Source: Mugil cephalus (Eukaryota > Chordata > Actinopteri > Mugiliformes > Mugilidae). From it: 64,000 nucleotides of DNA. The stretch spans positions 19,499,001-19,563,000 of the forward strand of contig NC_061781.1 in the NCBI RefSeq assembly GCF_022458985.1, written 5' to 3'. Numbering within the stretch: position 1 is the first letter of the stretch; each line of letters begins with the position of its first letter. Both the position numbers and the translations under genes were made by a program. Positions 26,001 to 38,000 of the stretch are shown here, in pieces. The notes beneath the pieces were generated by a model. The model was not told the DNA's origin and searched no databases. It was given only the letters and a program-made list of their open reading frames with translations.

Positions 26001-29000
26001 ACAGCGCTTGCTTGCACAGGTGTTGATCCTCTTCCTCATAACTTTTTGTTTTCTGTTCATTTTTATTTTGTGGATTTTGTGGAGAGGGTGGGAGGCGATG
26101 TGTGACACATAATGGTGCAGTTGTGTTCTGTTGTGCAGAAATATCCCCAGCAAGCAAACATGTCGACTGTACAGTGTTTAAATCTTGTTGGTATAAAAAA
26201 CCAAGGTGACACTGCCTTTAAAATGTATGCATCCGCATGCATAGTCACTTGTTTTGCAAAACAAGATTTCAAACTTACACTAGACTTTAATGTCTAGGAT
26301 ATTTTTGCCATGCGTTCAAGTAATAGGCCTAGCTTTTACATGTTCTGCTTGCTCTGCTTGCTGTTTTGTTTAGTGTGCCTTTTGCCCTCTTCTTCATCTT
26401 ATTCATTGCTGCTTTAACTTTAGGTCTGCATCTCCCATCTATGATTAACACCTTGTTTCATTTTCCACCTCAGCCAGCCCAAGGCTTTACTGCAAATATA
26501 AACAACAGTGGTCTGAATAGTTGCCTGTTTAAGGTGATAAATAACAGTTTATGTCCAGAATAACCTGACAAAGCATTACTGTTTCACATCAGTCATTAAC
26601 TAATGGTACCACATACAGTATAACTTAAATGGCAAGTTTCAACTTCAACTGGATAATTCCAATAATAATAATAATAATTAAAAAAAAAACGCAGGATCCA
26701 AAATATAACTTATTTGTGACTCTTTGAGGCTGTGTAGCCCTCTTTCTCCCTGTGTCTTTCCTTCTGCATTGCTAGTTTCTGTCCACTTTTTTTTTTTTTT
26801 TTTTACCCGAATATCCTTTTCTAATGGAGCCCTGAAAGTGTCATGGAAAGAGGGAAAAAAAAAGAAAACATTTACTATATTGCTAAACTTTCTTCATCAT
26901 CTGTCTTGTCTTAATTAGATCTGAATATTAATTGATATTGATATATTTGTTCTTGGAGATGTGCAGAGCTTTGGCTGTTGAACAGAACTTTGGATTATGT
27001 TTGAAATCCCCTAAATCTGTTTTACGTGGTAGCAGACTAAATGGTAGTAGATTTCCTGATGATGCTCATGATGTTCATTAAAGTCAACCTCAGCTTCTGC
27101 ACCACATAATAAATATTTTTTTATGTTTTATATTTATATTGAGCCAAAGCAAACGGTTGCTGTTCTCTACAAGGACGTCGGAATTACCAAAATGTTTCTC
27201 CATGACTCTTACAAGACTTCAGTAACATTTCTTCTTCTTCTATAAGTGTTTTCTTTCTTCATGTTTGTCAGTCTCACTATCAGTCTTTTTAACGTGTTCA
27301 TTTTCCTATTTCACCTTCTTGACTTTTTGAGCCCACTGCTTCTGTGTGCTTTCTTTCTTTCTTCCTTCCTTCCTTCCTTCCTTCCTTTCTCTCTGTGATG
27401 GCCTCCTTGCATTCCATGTCTCGTTTGTTTACCTGCTTCACTGTTTTCCGCTGTAGATGGTTCATCACGCAGCCTTGCTTCTCGCGAGCGTGTGCACAAA
27501 AGCAGTGTGTCCGTGGCTGGGCATGGTACTGCTCTCTCATCTCTCGCTCTGAGGCAAAAGGGTGGGTAATTATTACAGCATGCATGCCTCCCTCAGACTG
27601 AACAGAGGGTGGGTAGGAACTCACAGTCCTCTCTGGAGTGACTTAAAGGCCTTTGTTTGGAAAAAGCAACTTGTGCTAGTGCTAACTTTCAAAACTGTCC
27701 GTAATTATATGTTTAAGTAAAATTATTACGTTGAAAAGAAAACGCTGCATATGCCTGCATATAGAGGTTGTGCACGTGACGTCACAGCAAGCGGACGTTT
27801 CCGTGGTTACAGCCACTGAGTGGCAAAAAGCGACAGTTGATCATGGAGATTAGCAGCATTTGTTTGAATCATAGGCTTTAATACAGTCTATATTATAAAA
27901 TTAAATAGACTGTACCAACATATTTAAAAATCAGGCACAGATATACTTTTATAGATATCTCTGACTGAAAGTAAATGGATCTGCATTAGAAAAAAACAAC
28001 TGGAATCCAGGCACAAGAACCTGGTGTCGTGGTTCACATGTAGTGTCAGGTAATATTAATTTATTCTGTATTATTTTTGATGAAGTCATACCTTAAGTTA
28101 CTTCTTAAGTTACGTTCTGGAGATAAGTTTATGGATGTTGTTGTTATGGCGTAGTTGCGGCCGACAGTAACTATTTAAGTTCCAACAATAAATGACAATA
28201 AAACAATAAACTGAATATTTACGATCACTCCTCGTCATCCTTTTAACGTCCGGTCGGATGCTACAGTGTTGTAAAGCTAACTGAAACTGAGGCTAATCTA
28301 CTTATTGAGGCCAGTTGTCCTTAATTTGACCTGATGATCCACAGATCATCTGATTTTTCCCGGTCTCGCTTTATTTACTGCTACATTTCACCATGTTTTT
28401 GCCACTCAGGGGAGTGTGCCCCCAGGCAGCAGTGACGTCAATACATACCCTCTATTGGTTTGTCACATAGGATTTTAAATTTTGTTAGCTGCTACATTAT
28501 TTGCCTGGTTTCTGGTCAGTGTCAAGGCAGCTAGTATTTGTAGGATTTGTCTCAGGACTGGGCTGGAATCCATTTTTCACCAACACTTCCATGTCCATTA
28601 GCTTTTCTCACCCATATCAAAGTTCAACCCCTAGTGAAACACCTAGCTCTCCAAGTAAAAGAAAAGATTTCACTCACTGTTGTTGTTTGCTTTACACCAG
28701 GTATATCGTTCACCTTTGGCACTTTAATTGTCTTTCTGCCCTTCATTTCATTTTACTGTATCTTCTTTCTTACATCACATTTTTGCTTTAGAGTTAGAGC
28801 GAGTCTCTTACCGCTGATGATGCCTCGTCTTGTGGTGTAACTGTGTCTGACTTACCAATGTCCAGGTGAACGAGGGAACCTGATGTCCGGTGCGCGGCCT
28901 ATGTCCCCAGGCTCCAAACACCGCCAAGAGAACCGTTCGCCCAAACAGGAGAGCCGGGGAAGCCGCTCTTCTGAACAGAGCAGGGCCAAGACGGGTGAGG

Positions 29001-32000
29001 GCGGACTGTCGGCGAGCGAAGCCCTCATCCTGCGCTCGGACACGGCCAAGCTGAGGTCCGACTCTCACAGCCGCTCCCACTCGCCCAATCACAACACTCT
29101 GCAGGCTCTAAAGGCAGACGGTAGAACCTCAGGAAATCGGGCTGAGTCCCCAAACCCTGGCTCTCGCTCCTCCTCCCCCAAACAAAAAGGCGTGTCCTCC
29201 TCGGGTAGGTCTAGTCCATCTAGCACCTCTTCGCAGAACTCCTCCTCAGCCCACCATGACAAGAACCTCCCACCTAAAGTTAGCCCTTCCTCCAAAGCCC
29301 GGCTGGATCCTCCCAGAGAGAGATCCAAATCAGACTCATACACTCTGGATCCAGACACGCTCAGAAAGAAGAAAGTTCCCCTTACAGAACCACTAAGGGG
29401 CAGATCTACCTCCCCTAAACCTAAACTTTCTCCTAAAGATCCAAATAAGGAAGTGACGAGTAACGCAGAGAACCGCGTTCCTTCTCCGCACGTGACCCAA
29501 GAGAACCTCCACAGTGAAGTGGTGGAAGTCTGCACCTCCAGTGCTCTCCTCTCCAACGATGAAGTCAACGATGAGAATGCGGAAGCCCAAAACGCTGAAG
29601 AGGGCTCGTGTAAGGTGCACTTCAGCATCGGCAAGGCCCCGGTCAAAGAGGAGCTGGAGAGCCGCTCTTCGCCCAAAGTCAGCCGCAAGGCGTCCAGTCG
29701 ACACACGCGTCCCAAGAAGGACAAATCTGGGCCTCTCTTTAAAGGGGAGAGCACATCGAGGGTCACGGAGCCTGCGAAACAGGCCATGTCGCCCTCCGTG
29801 GCTGAATGCGCCCGTTCGGTCTTCGCAGCATTCCTGTGGCATGAGGGCATTGTCCACGATGCCATGGCCTGCTCCTCCTTCCTCAAGTTCAACCCGGACT
29901 TAACCAAAGAACACGCTCCCATTCGCAACTCCCTGGGAGGACAAGGTGCTGAGGAGAAGGAGAGCAAGTTGAAAAACCGCCATTCCTTAGAGATTTCCTC
30001 CGCGCTTAACATGTTTAACATTGCTCCGCACGGCCCGGACATCTCCAAAATGGGCAGCATCAACAAAAACAAGGTGTTATCTATGCTGAAGGAGCCTCCA
30101 CTCCCGGAGAAGTGTGAGGATGGAAAGGGAGAGGCCGTTTCCTATGAGATGACCTCTCATCCCACCATGAGAGCGAAGTCAATCCTGCCCTTGACATTAC
30201 AGCATCTGGTAGCATTCTGGGAGGACATTTCAATGGCCACTATCAAGGCGGCCACTCAGAACATGATCTTCCCCAGTCCGGGGTCGAGCGCCATCTTGAA
30301 GAAGAAAGAGCACGAGAAAGACAGTAAAAAGGCAAAGAAGGAGAAGAAGAAAAGGGACAAGGCAGAGGTGCGCCCAAGAGGGAATCTGTTTGGAGAGATG
30401 GCACAACTTGCCATGGGCGGACCGGAGAAAGACACGATCTGTGAGCTGTGTGGAGAATCTCACCCTTACCCAGTCACCTACCACATGAGACAGGCTCACC
30501 CGGGTAGGAACACAGAACTCTTTTATTAAGCTTTACACAGTGTCTTTTAAAATGACATGCTGCGAACCTGCTTTTGTTTCCTAATCATCCCTCCTTCCCT
30601 CTATTTCCACGGCAGGCTGTGGTCGCTATGCAGGGGGCCAAGGCTACAACAGTATCGGACACTTCTGTGGTGGTTGGGCTGGAAATTGCGGTGATGGGGG
30701 CATAGGAGGCAGCACCTGGTACCTGGTGTGTGATCGTTGCCGGGAAAAATACCTAAGAGAGAAACAGACAGCTGCCAGGGAAAAGGTTCAGTATTTAAAT
30801 ATTTGTCCCACTTCTACTGAAGAGCAGCTTCTCACGTCATAGATTAATTGAAGCAAACTTGTTTTTTTTTTGTTTTTTTTTACCAGGTGAAGCAATCGAG
30901 AAAGAAGCCTCTGCAGGTGAAGACCCCGAGGGCTCTGCCCACTATGGAGGCCCACCAGGTGATCCGGGCAAACGCGTTATTCCTACTGTCACTCAGCAGC
31001 GCAGCTGAGCCCAGCATGCTGTGCCACCACCCTCCCAGGCCTCTTCACTCCCAGCTGCTCCCCAGCCTAAAGGAGGGCGTGTCGGAAGAACTCCCCAATA
31101 AAATGGGCTGCCTCTACCTGCAGACCCTGGCTAGGTACTTACGAGCTCAGTTAATAATAGGTCGGCTTTAGTAGAGAAAATGTTTTTATCGTGATTTGAA
31201 TCTCTAATTTTTCCATTCATCCCTTTCATCAGGCAACACACTGAGAACTTTGGCTCCTACCAAGATGAAAACCTCTTCCAAGACGAGATGAGGTACTTGC
31301 GCTCAACATCTGTCCCGGCGCCGTACATCTCGGTCACACCTGACGCCTGCCCCAATGTGTTTGAGGAACCAGAGAGCAACATGAAATCAATGCCTCCGAG
31401 GTAAACACGTCCTCTTCTTTCCCGTCAGTGTATTTCCAAAAGACGTCAGGACCGCATTTTATTTTAGCATCATCCTTCGCAATGCAAACATTACACGGAC
31501 ATCACTGTATCTTTATAGGGAAATTCTTTTTCCAGTTTCTTTTTTATATGTTGCCACAAAAAGGTTCATAGCAGACCATCATGTGGATGTGCACGCTCCA
31601 GTTGCTTTTATAGAGCTTATTAGGTTGCTTTTGTTTAGCGGGATGAAGGTAACCATTTAAATGCTGTTTGGAAATGAAACATCTGTTTGCATCAAATGCA
31701 TATTTTCTTGTTTTTATACACACACACACACATATATATATATTTTTTATTTTTACACATACACAAAGCAAATGAGGGCTAGGAGAGTATTCGCAGAAAT
31801 AAACAATGTGAAACGACATCAAGAGTACACATAACAATCCCATTTTTCCCAGTATTCATCCTTTTAGAGCCACAGGGTAAAGGTCATTTTCTCCGTACCA
31901 CGGATAGAGTTCACAATATTCATAAAATGCCTCATGGAAGGACAGTTTCTCTGGAGTCAACATTTAGTTATTGCTTTTTTTACTAGGTACCATGAAAATC

Positions 32001-35000
32001 TTTAAGAGGTAAATGTCCTTCTGGAATTTTTCCGAGATGTAGGTAAATGAATGCGTATTCAAAAGTTACTTTCAGTGTCTCAGGAGTAACTTGCCCCACA
32101 TCTTTTCAGAAAGATAAGGTATGAAGATATGATAAAAAATATGAACATAGCCCGCAGAAACCACACCACACTCCACTGAATTTGAACTTCTGCTTCAGTG
32201 TAACAAAAGAAAGCAAAAACAGATGAGGTTCTTCCAACAGAAATCACACCAAAAAGGAGAATTTGTAGAAGTGGATTGATTTTTTTCCAAATTTGGAGCC
32301 ATGTTTCTCTTCCTATTCAGTAAAATAAAGTTTGAATTGTAAGCATCCGAAAATATTTGCATTATTCTTGAGGGTTCCTCTAAAGCAAAAGTCAAACTCA
32401 CAGTTTCAAAAGGAAAACACACTTAACACTGTAATATACTGAACACATTATCATTTCTTCAACACTGCTTTTAACCGAAGGGTATATTTGTTTCTGTCTT
32501 TCAGTCTTGAGACCAGCCCAATCACAGACAGTGACACCGCCAAGCGGACAGTGTTTCAGAGGTCGTACTCAGTCGTAGCATCTGAGTACGACAAGCAGCA
32601 CTCGCCCTCTCCGGCCCGGATCAAAGCTGTGCCCAGACGCAGGGTTCATAGCGGTGATGCAGGTAATTGCGCATAATCGGTTTCTATTAATTAGTGGTAC
32701 TTCCGGAAAAAAGTTACTGCAAAATTTGTAGCATTAATCGGCTTTGCCTTCCATATAGAAGTTGGCTCTTCGCTGTTACGCCACCCGTCTCCTGAGCTGT
32801 CTCGACTGATCTCAGCCCACGGCTCCCTCAGCAAGGGGGAGAGAAACTTCCAGTGGCCCGTCCTGGCTTTTGTCATCCAGCACCATGACCTTGAGGGCCT
32901 GGAGGTTGCCATGAAGCATGCACTGAGGAAGTCCGCCTGCAGGGTGTTTGCCATGGAGGTACAGCTGTTTTGTTTTTAAAAATGACCAGTTCTGGAGCAG
33001 TGTATCGCTTCGTGAGGTAAAACTTGTGTATTATGTCCTCATCAGGCGTTCAACTGGCTGCTGTGCAATGTGATCCAGACCACCTCTCTGCATGACATTC
33101 TGTGGCACTTTGTAGCATCTCTCACCCCATCACCGTTTGAACCTGAGGATGAAGAAGAGGATGAAAACAAGGGGAATAAAGAAATGGTAGAACAGGTAAT
33201 GAGTGGTTATCATTTACGCAGCATTAGGGGCAGATATTGGCAAGAACAAGAACTTCACGATACGATACATTATTGCGATATATTGCAATATTCTACATAT
33301 TCACTGAGAAATTTTAAATGCAGCTTAAAATACAAGTTGTATATATGTACATCAGATGACAATAATAACTCATTAGACAAATTGAGTCAACAAACAACAT
33401 TAATCCAAATGATCCGTTTCCAATTTATTGCACTTGTACAGAAAAAGTGGAGGTGGTGCAGAAGTTGTTCAAGATCGGCCCAAAACATTAAAACTTTTTC
33501 TTTTAAAATCGATATCAGGACATTCAAAGTCGATATTGTATCAGAAGAAAAAGTATTGCGATATATTGCCTTATCTATATTTGCTTATTTTTCTCTTGGC
33601 TGTGTTTTCTAATTATGAACGTATCCTCTCCACACAGGAAAGAGACCTCGGCGTTTGTGAACACCCTCTGTCTGACATTGTTATCGCCGGTGAGGCGGCG
33701 CATCCTCTCCCCCACACCTTCCACCGTCTCCTTCAGACCATCTCGGACCTCATGATGTCACTCCCCAGTGGCAGCTCACTACAGCAGATGGCACTGAGGT
33801 ACAGTTTCTAATAGTTATCAACTATCAACAGATAGTTAATGCTTCATCTTTCTAACTGTCTATCTATTATGCATAATTCATGAACGTGACTCGTGCTTTT
33901 AGGTGCTGGAGTCTCAAGTTCAAGCAGTCTGACCACCAGTTCCTCCACCAGAGCAACGTTTTCCATCACATCAACAACATCTTGTCCAAGTCGGATGACG
34001 GCGACAGTGAGGAGAGCTTCAACATCAGTGTGCAGTCTGGCTACGAAGCAATGAGCCAGGCAAGATTTAACTTTATTCACCGGGTCTGACCTCTGTTAGT
34101 CAGCACAGGAGCTCACACTCATCTTTCTTTTGTAGGATCTCTGCCTGGTTACCTGCCTGAAGGACCTGACCAGCGTGGTGGACATGAAGACGTCCAGTCG
34201 TCCTGCCATGATCGGCAGCCTGACAGATGGCTCCACGGAGACCTTCTGGGAATCTGGAGACGAGGACAAGAACAAAACCAAGAGCATCACCATCAGCTGT
34301 GTGAAAGGCATAAACGCCACCAAAGTGTCTGTACACGTGGACAACTCCAGAGACATCGGGGTAAGAAGAGAGTGGCAGATGAATGTTAGTTGTTACAATA
34401 TTAATGTCAAAATATATGTAAGAAAAATAACATTAGAGTGGAATATGGTGATGGTAGAGAAGGGTATATGTTTTTTCTGATGAATTTATTTTTATCTTTA
34501 TCATTCGTACAGAACAAAGTTACATCAGTGACATTCCTCTGCGGAAAGGCAATAGATGATCTCTGCAGAATCAAACAGGTTTGGTTCATTAAATTATCTT
34601 CAAAATGAATGAATGTCACTTTTAAATGCAAACCAGATTGTCTCTGTAGTGTCAGTTTTCTGCTGACTGCATATACTCATTGTTTACTTTGTCTTCTAAA
34701 TGATCTCAACTCATTTTGAAACAAGTCATATAGAAAGAAAAAGTTAAATCTATCTATCTTTCCATCACAGGTTGACCTCGACTCGCGTCACATGGGCTGG
34801 GTGACGAGTGAGCTTCCCGGAGGGGACCATCATGTGATCAAGGTGGAGCTGAAAGGTCCTGAAAACACCCTGAGGGTGCGTCAGGTGAAGGTTCTCGGTT
34901 GGAAAGAGGGCGAGAGCATCAAGATACCTGGACAAATTTCAGCCAGCATGGCCCAGCAGAAGAACTGTGAAGCCGAGACTCTGAGGGTTTTCCGTCTGAT

Positions 35001-38000
35001 CACGTCACAGGTCTGTCCAACAACCTGATTCACGTGCCTTACTATGACCCTTTATTTTGCTGCATATTTTTTTGCATTTGTGCCCAAAATAGCTTGAGTT
35101 TCTTTGTTGTTAATACTTTTCTGTGTACATTTAGGTCTTTGGAAAACTAATTTGTGGAGATGCGGAGCCAACTCCGGAACAAGAGGAGAAAAACCTGCTT
35201 TCATCCCCAGAGGGAGAAGACAAGGTCTGCACGCTAATGTTTTTCTCTAACTGGATCCTGTGTAGTGATCTTGAACCTGTTGCTTTAAACATTTTCTTTT
35301 TGCACATCTGTGATTAGGCACCATCTGATGCAGACCTTAAAGAGCACATGGTGGGGATCATTTTCAGTCGGAGCAAACTGACCAATCTGCAGAAACAGGT
35401 AAATACCCCCCGTTCGAACCTTCCAAACATCAGTTCAGATCAACCTACTATATGTCTGGTATCAATCCTAATGGGTGTATTCCATTCGCAGGTGTGCGCA
35501 CACATCGTCCAGGCCATCCGCATGGAAGCCACACGTGTGAGGGAGGAGTGGGAACATGCGATCTCCAGCAAAGAGAATGCCAACTCTCAGCCCAGCGACG
35601 ATGATGCCTCCTCAGACGCCTACTGCTTCGAGCTCCTCTCCATGGTCCTGGCTCTGAGCGGCTCCAACGTCGGCCGCCAGTACCTCGCGCAGCAGCTCAC
35701 GCTCATGCAAGACCTGTTTTCTCTGCTGCACACGGCTTCCCCTCGAGTACAGAGACAGGTGGGAGAACACACCAGTTTAAAGTTTGGCCCTCTGGAGCTT
35801 TCCCATCCCCGCTAATTGCATTTCCATTATCATTACTTAGTCACTATATCTGAATTTTTTGTACATTTTCTGGTCCGTTGCTATATTTCTTGCTGTATTC
35901 CCTCCACCAACAGGCAGTCGGGGTAATAGCATGTGCATCATGTGGCACAAAAAAGGAAATGAAAGCCCATTTATTTGGGCGCTCAAAGCATGCTGTGCTA
36001 CTCTAATTTTATCTTTGAGTTACACTTAAGGGGAAGTCATAAGTTAATACTGACCTGCTTCCTTATTAAAGACACAGGAAGAATGATGATGAATCTCTAA
36101 ATTAATTTATGCTTTAGAATTTTTTTGTATGTGTTTTTCTGTGTGTCCAATAAATAACTTCTGGGACTATATAATTAAAAAAAAACCTTATGTAAACTCT
36201 TCTCAGGTGACGTCATTGCTGAGACGAGTCCTACCAGAGGTGACGCCTGTGCGTCTGGCCAGCATCATTGGGGTGAAAGCTCTGCCACCAGCAGACATCA
36301 GTGACATCATTCACTCCACGGAGAAGGGCGACTGGAACAAGCTCGGCATACTCGACATGTTCCTGGGCTGCATCGCCAAAGCCCTCACCGTGCAGCTGAA
36401 AGCCAAAGGCACCACCATCTCCGGCACGGCAGGCATGGCTGCAGGCAAAGGGGTCACCACGGTTACACTGCCCATGATCTTCAACTCCAGGTCAGTTAGT
36501 TTCGAAAATTGAAGATTGCATTAAAAAAAAATAAAAAATTGCATGTTATTTTATGCACCTTCCTTTTGTTCTCAGCTACATCCGCAGAGGAGAGAGCCAC
36601 TGGTGGATGAAAGGCTCCACTCCTCCACAGATTGCAGAGATCATCATAAAGCTGGTTAAAGATATGGCAGCTGTGAGTTTGTGGTGTTTTTTTTTTAGCA
36701 GTTCCTCCCTTCCACATTCGTCATCACGGTCAAATATGCGCAGAGAAAAGTGCCTCTAACAGAATTACCTGCTGTCTTTAGGGTCATCTCTCAGATGCTT
36801 GGTCCCGAGTCACCAAAAACGCAATAGCTGAGACCATCATAGCCCTTACCAAAATGGAGGAGGAGCATCGGTCTCCTGTACGCTGTATCGCAACAACAAG
36901 GGTATGAAAAAACTGTTGGCATGATCATGAATACCGCATACAGGTCTAGAAATAATGTACTTATTGCAATATATTATTTCCTTTGTCTCTTAGCTGTGGC
37001 TGGCCTTGGCGTCGCTGTGTGTGCTGGACCAGGATCACGTAGACAGGCTGTCGTCTGGTCGCTGGATGGGCAAAGACGGGCAGCAGAAGCAGATGGTGAG
37101 AATTAACCGAATCTCTGTAAGAGCTGTTAGGTGTGAAACTGACGAACAGACCATCGATGTAATAATTCCGCTTGTATTCACAGCCCATGTGTGACAACCA
37201 CGACGATGGCGAGACGGCAGCCATCATCTTGTGTAACATGTGTGGGAACCTTTGCACCGACTGTGATCGCTTCCTCCACCTGCACCGACGCACACGCTCT
37301 CACCAGAGACAGGTTCGTTAAGGGCTTTTACTTACACCTAGTAACATGGACAAGAATGAGCCGATGTTTAATCTTATTGAAGCCCATACATCAATGTGTT
37401 AATTCTGGTTTTCATCCTGTCTTCAGGTGTTCAAGGAGGAAGAGGAGGCTATAAAGGTGGATCTCCATGAAGGCTGTGGTAGGACCAAGCTGTTCTGGCT
37501 CATGGCTCTGGCTGACTCAAAGACTATGAAGGCCATGGTGGAGTTCAGAGAGCACACAGGTAACATAGCAAAGATTAGATAGATTTGTTTAGCGGCATTG
37601 CTCATTGTCATAAGTGATACGGTGACTACAGACCAAGGAATGTTAATGATATTCAGCGAGATGTCGGCTTACTCAACATTTAACACAGTCACAGATTTCC
37701 AAAGGCGTTTACGACAAGGAAACACATTCTACAACTTTGGTTCCTTTCTTCACATTCATCATGGTGAGAGATACTTGAAGTGTAGGCAGCGTTGATGGCA
37801 AGAAGATCTTTAGGTGGATGCAAACATATAGAGAGGGATATATACAAGAGACTTATGTAGAGAACCAGAGCCTGAAACATCCAGTAATGTCCAGCTGTGA
37901 GCTGCAAAGCCACGGCCAGCATGCAAATAGCTTTATCTGTGGATGATGTGGGTTAAGTTTGTATTCCTCCCTCCCATGTATCCGTGTTCTAATGAGCCTA

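Larger units (their letters stand above)
25797..30503 (+). other. mycbp2: MYCBP2 exons 46-48: Ser-rich disordered linker and giant exon
   Basis: Exons: 25797-25979, 27457-27561, 28866-30503 (residues 2237-2879). Exon 48 is 1,638 nt. Its first half is low-complexity Ser/Pro/Arg/Lys sequence with many SP sites ([22 protein letters not shown]). Its second half is conserved: [21 protein letters not shown], the [21 protein letters not shown] block and [22 protein letters not shown], the start of a zinc-binding module. Exons 46 (Ser/Pro/Gln-rich, 61 codons) and 47 (35 codons) are less conserved but have good splice sites, keep the frame and are phase-1 symmetric, so they may be alternatively spliced. 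Intron 23806-25796 shows no clear element; 25980-27456 has a TTCC-type repeat; 27562-28865 has a mobile element. Confidence 0.85.

Noticed and set aside
25587-26153. 188-codon minus-strand open frame
   Set aside because: It overlaps MYCBP2 exon 46 and intron; composition is low-complexity Arg/Gln/Glu and matches nothing known.
29089-30072. 327-codon minus-strand open frame
   Set aside because: It lies antisense to MYCBP2 exon 48, whose plus-strand frame is clearly conserved; the long frame comes from codon bias and Ser-rich composition.
34084-34085. GT donor for MYCBP2 exon 56 in place of GC at 34060
   Set aside because: It adds eight residues absent from the human protein and has a poor donor context (CGG then GTCTGA), while the GC donor gives an exact join.
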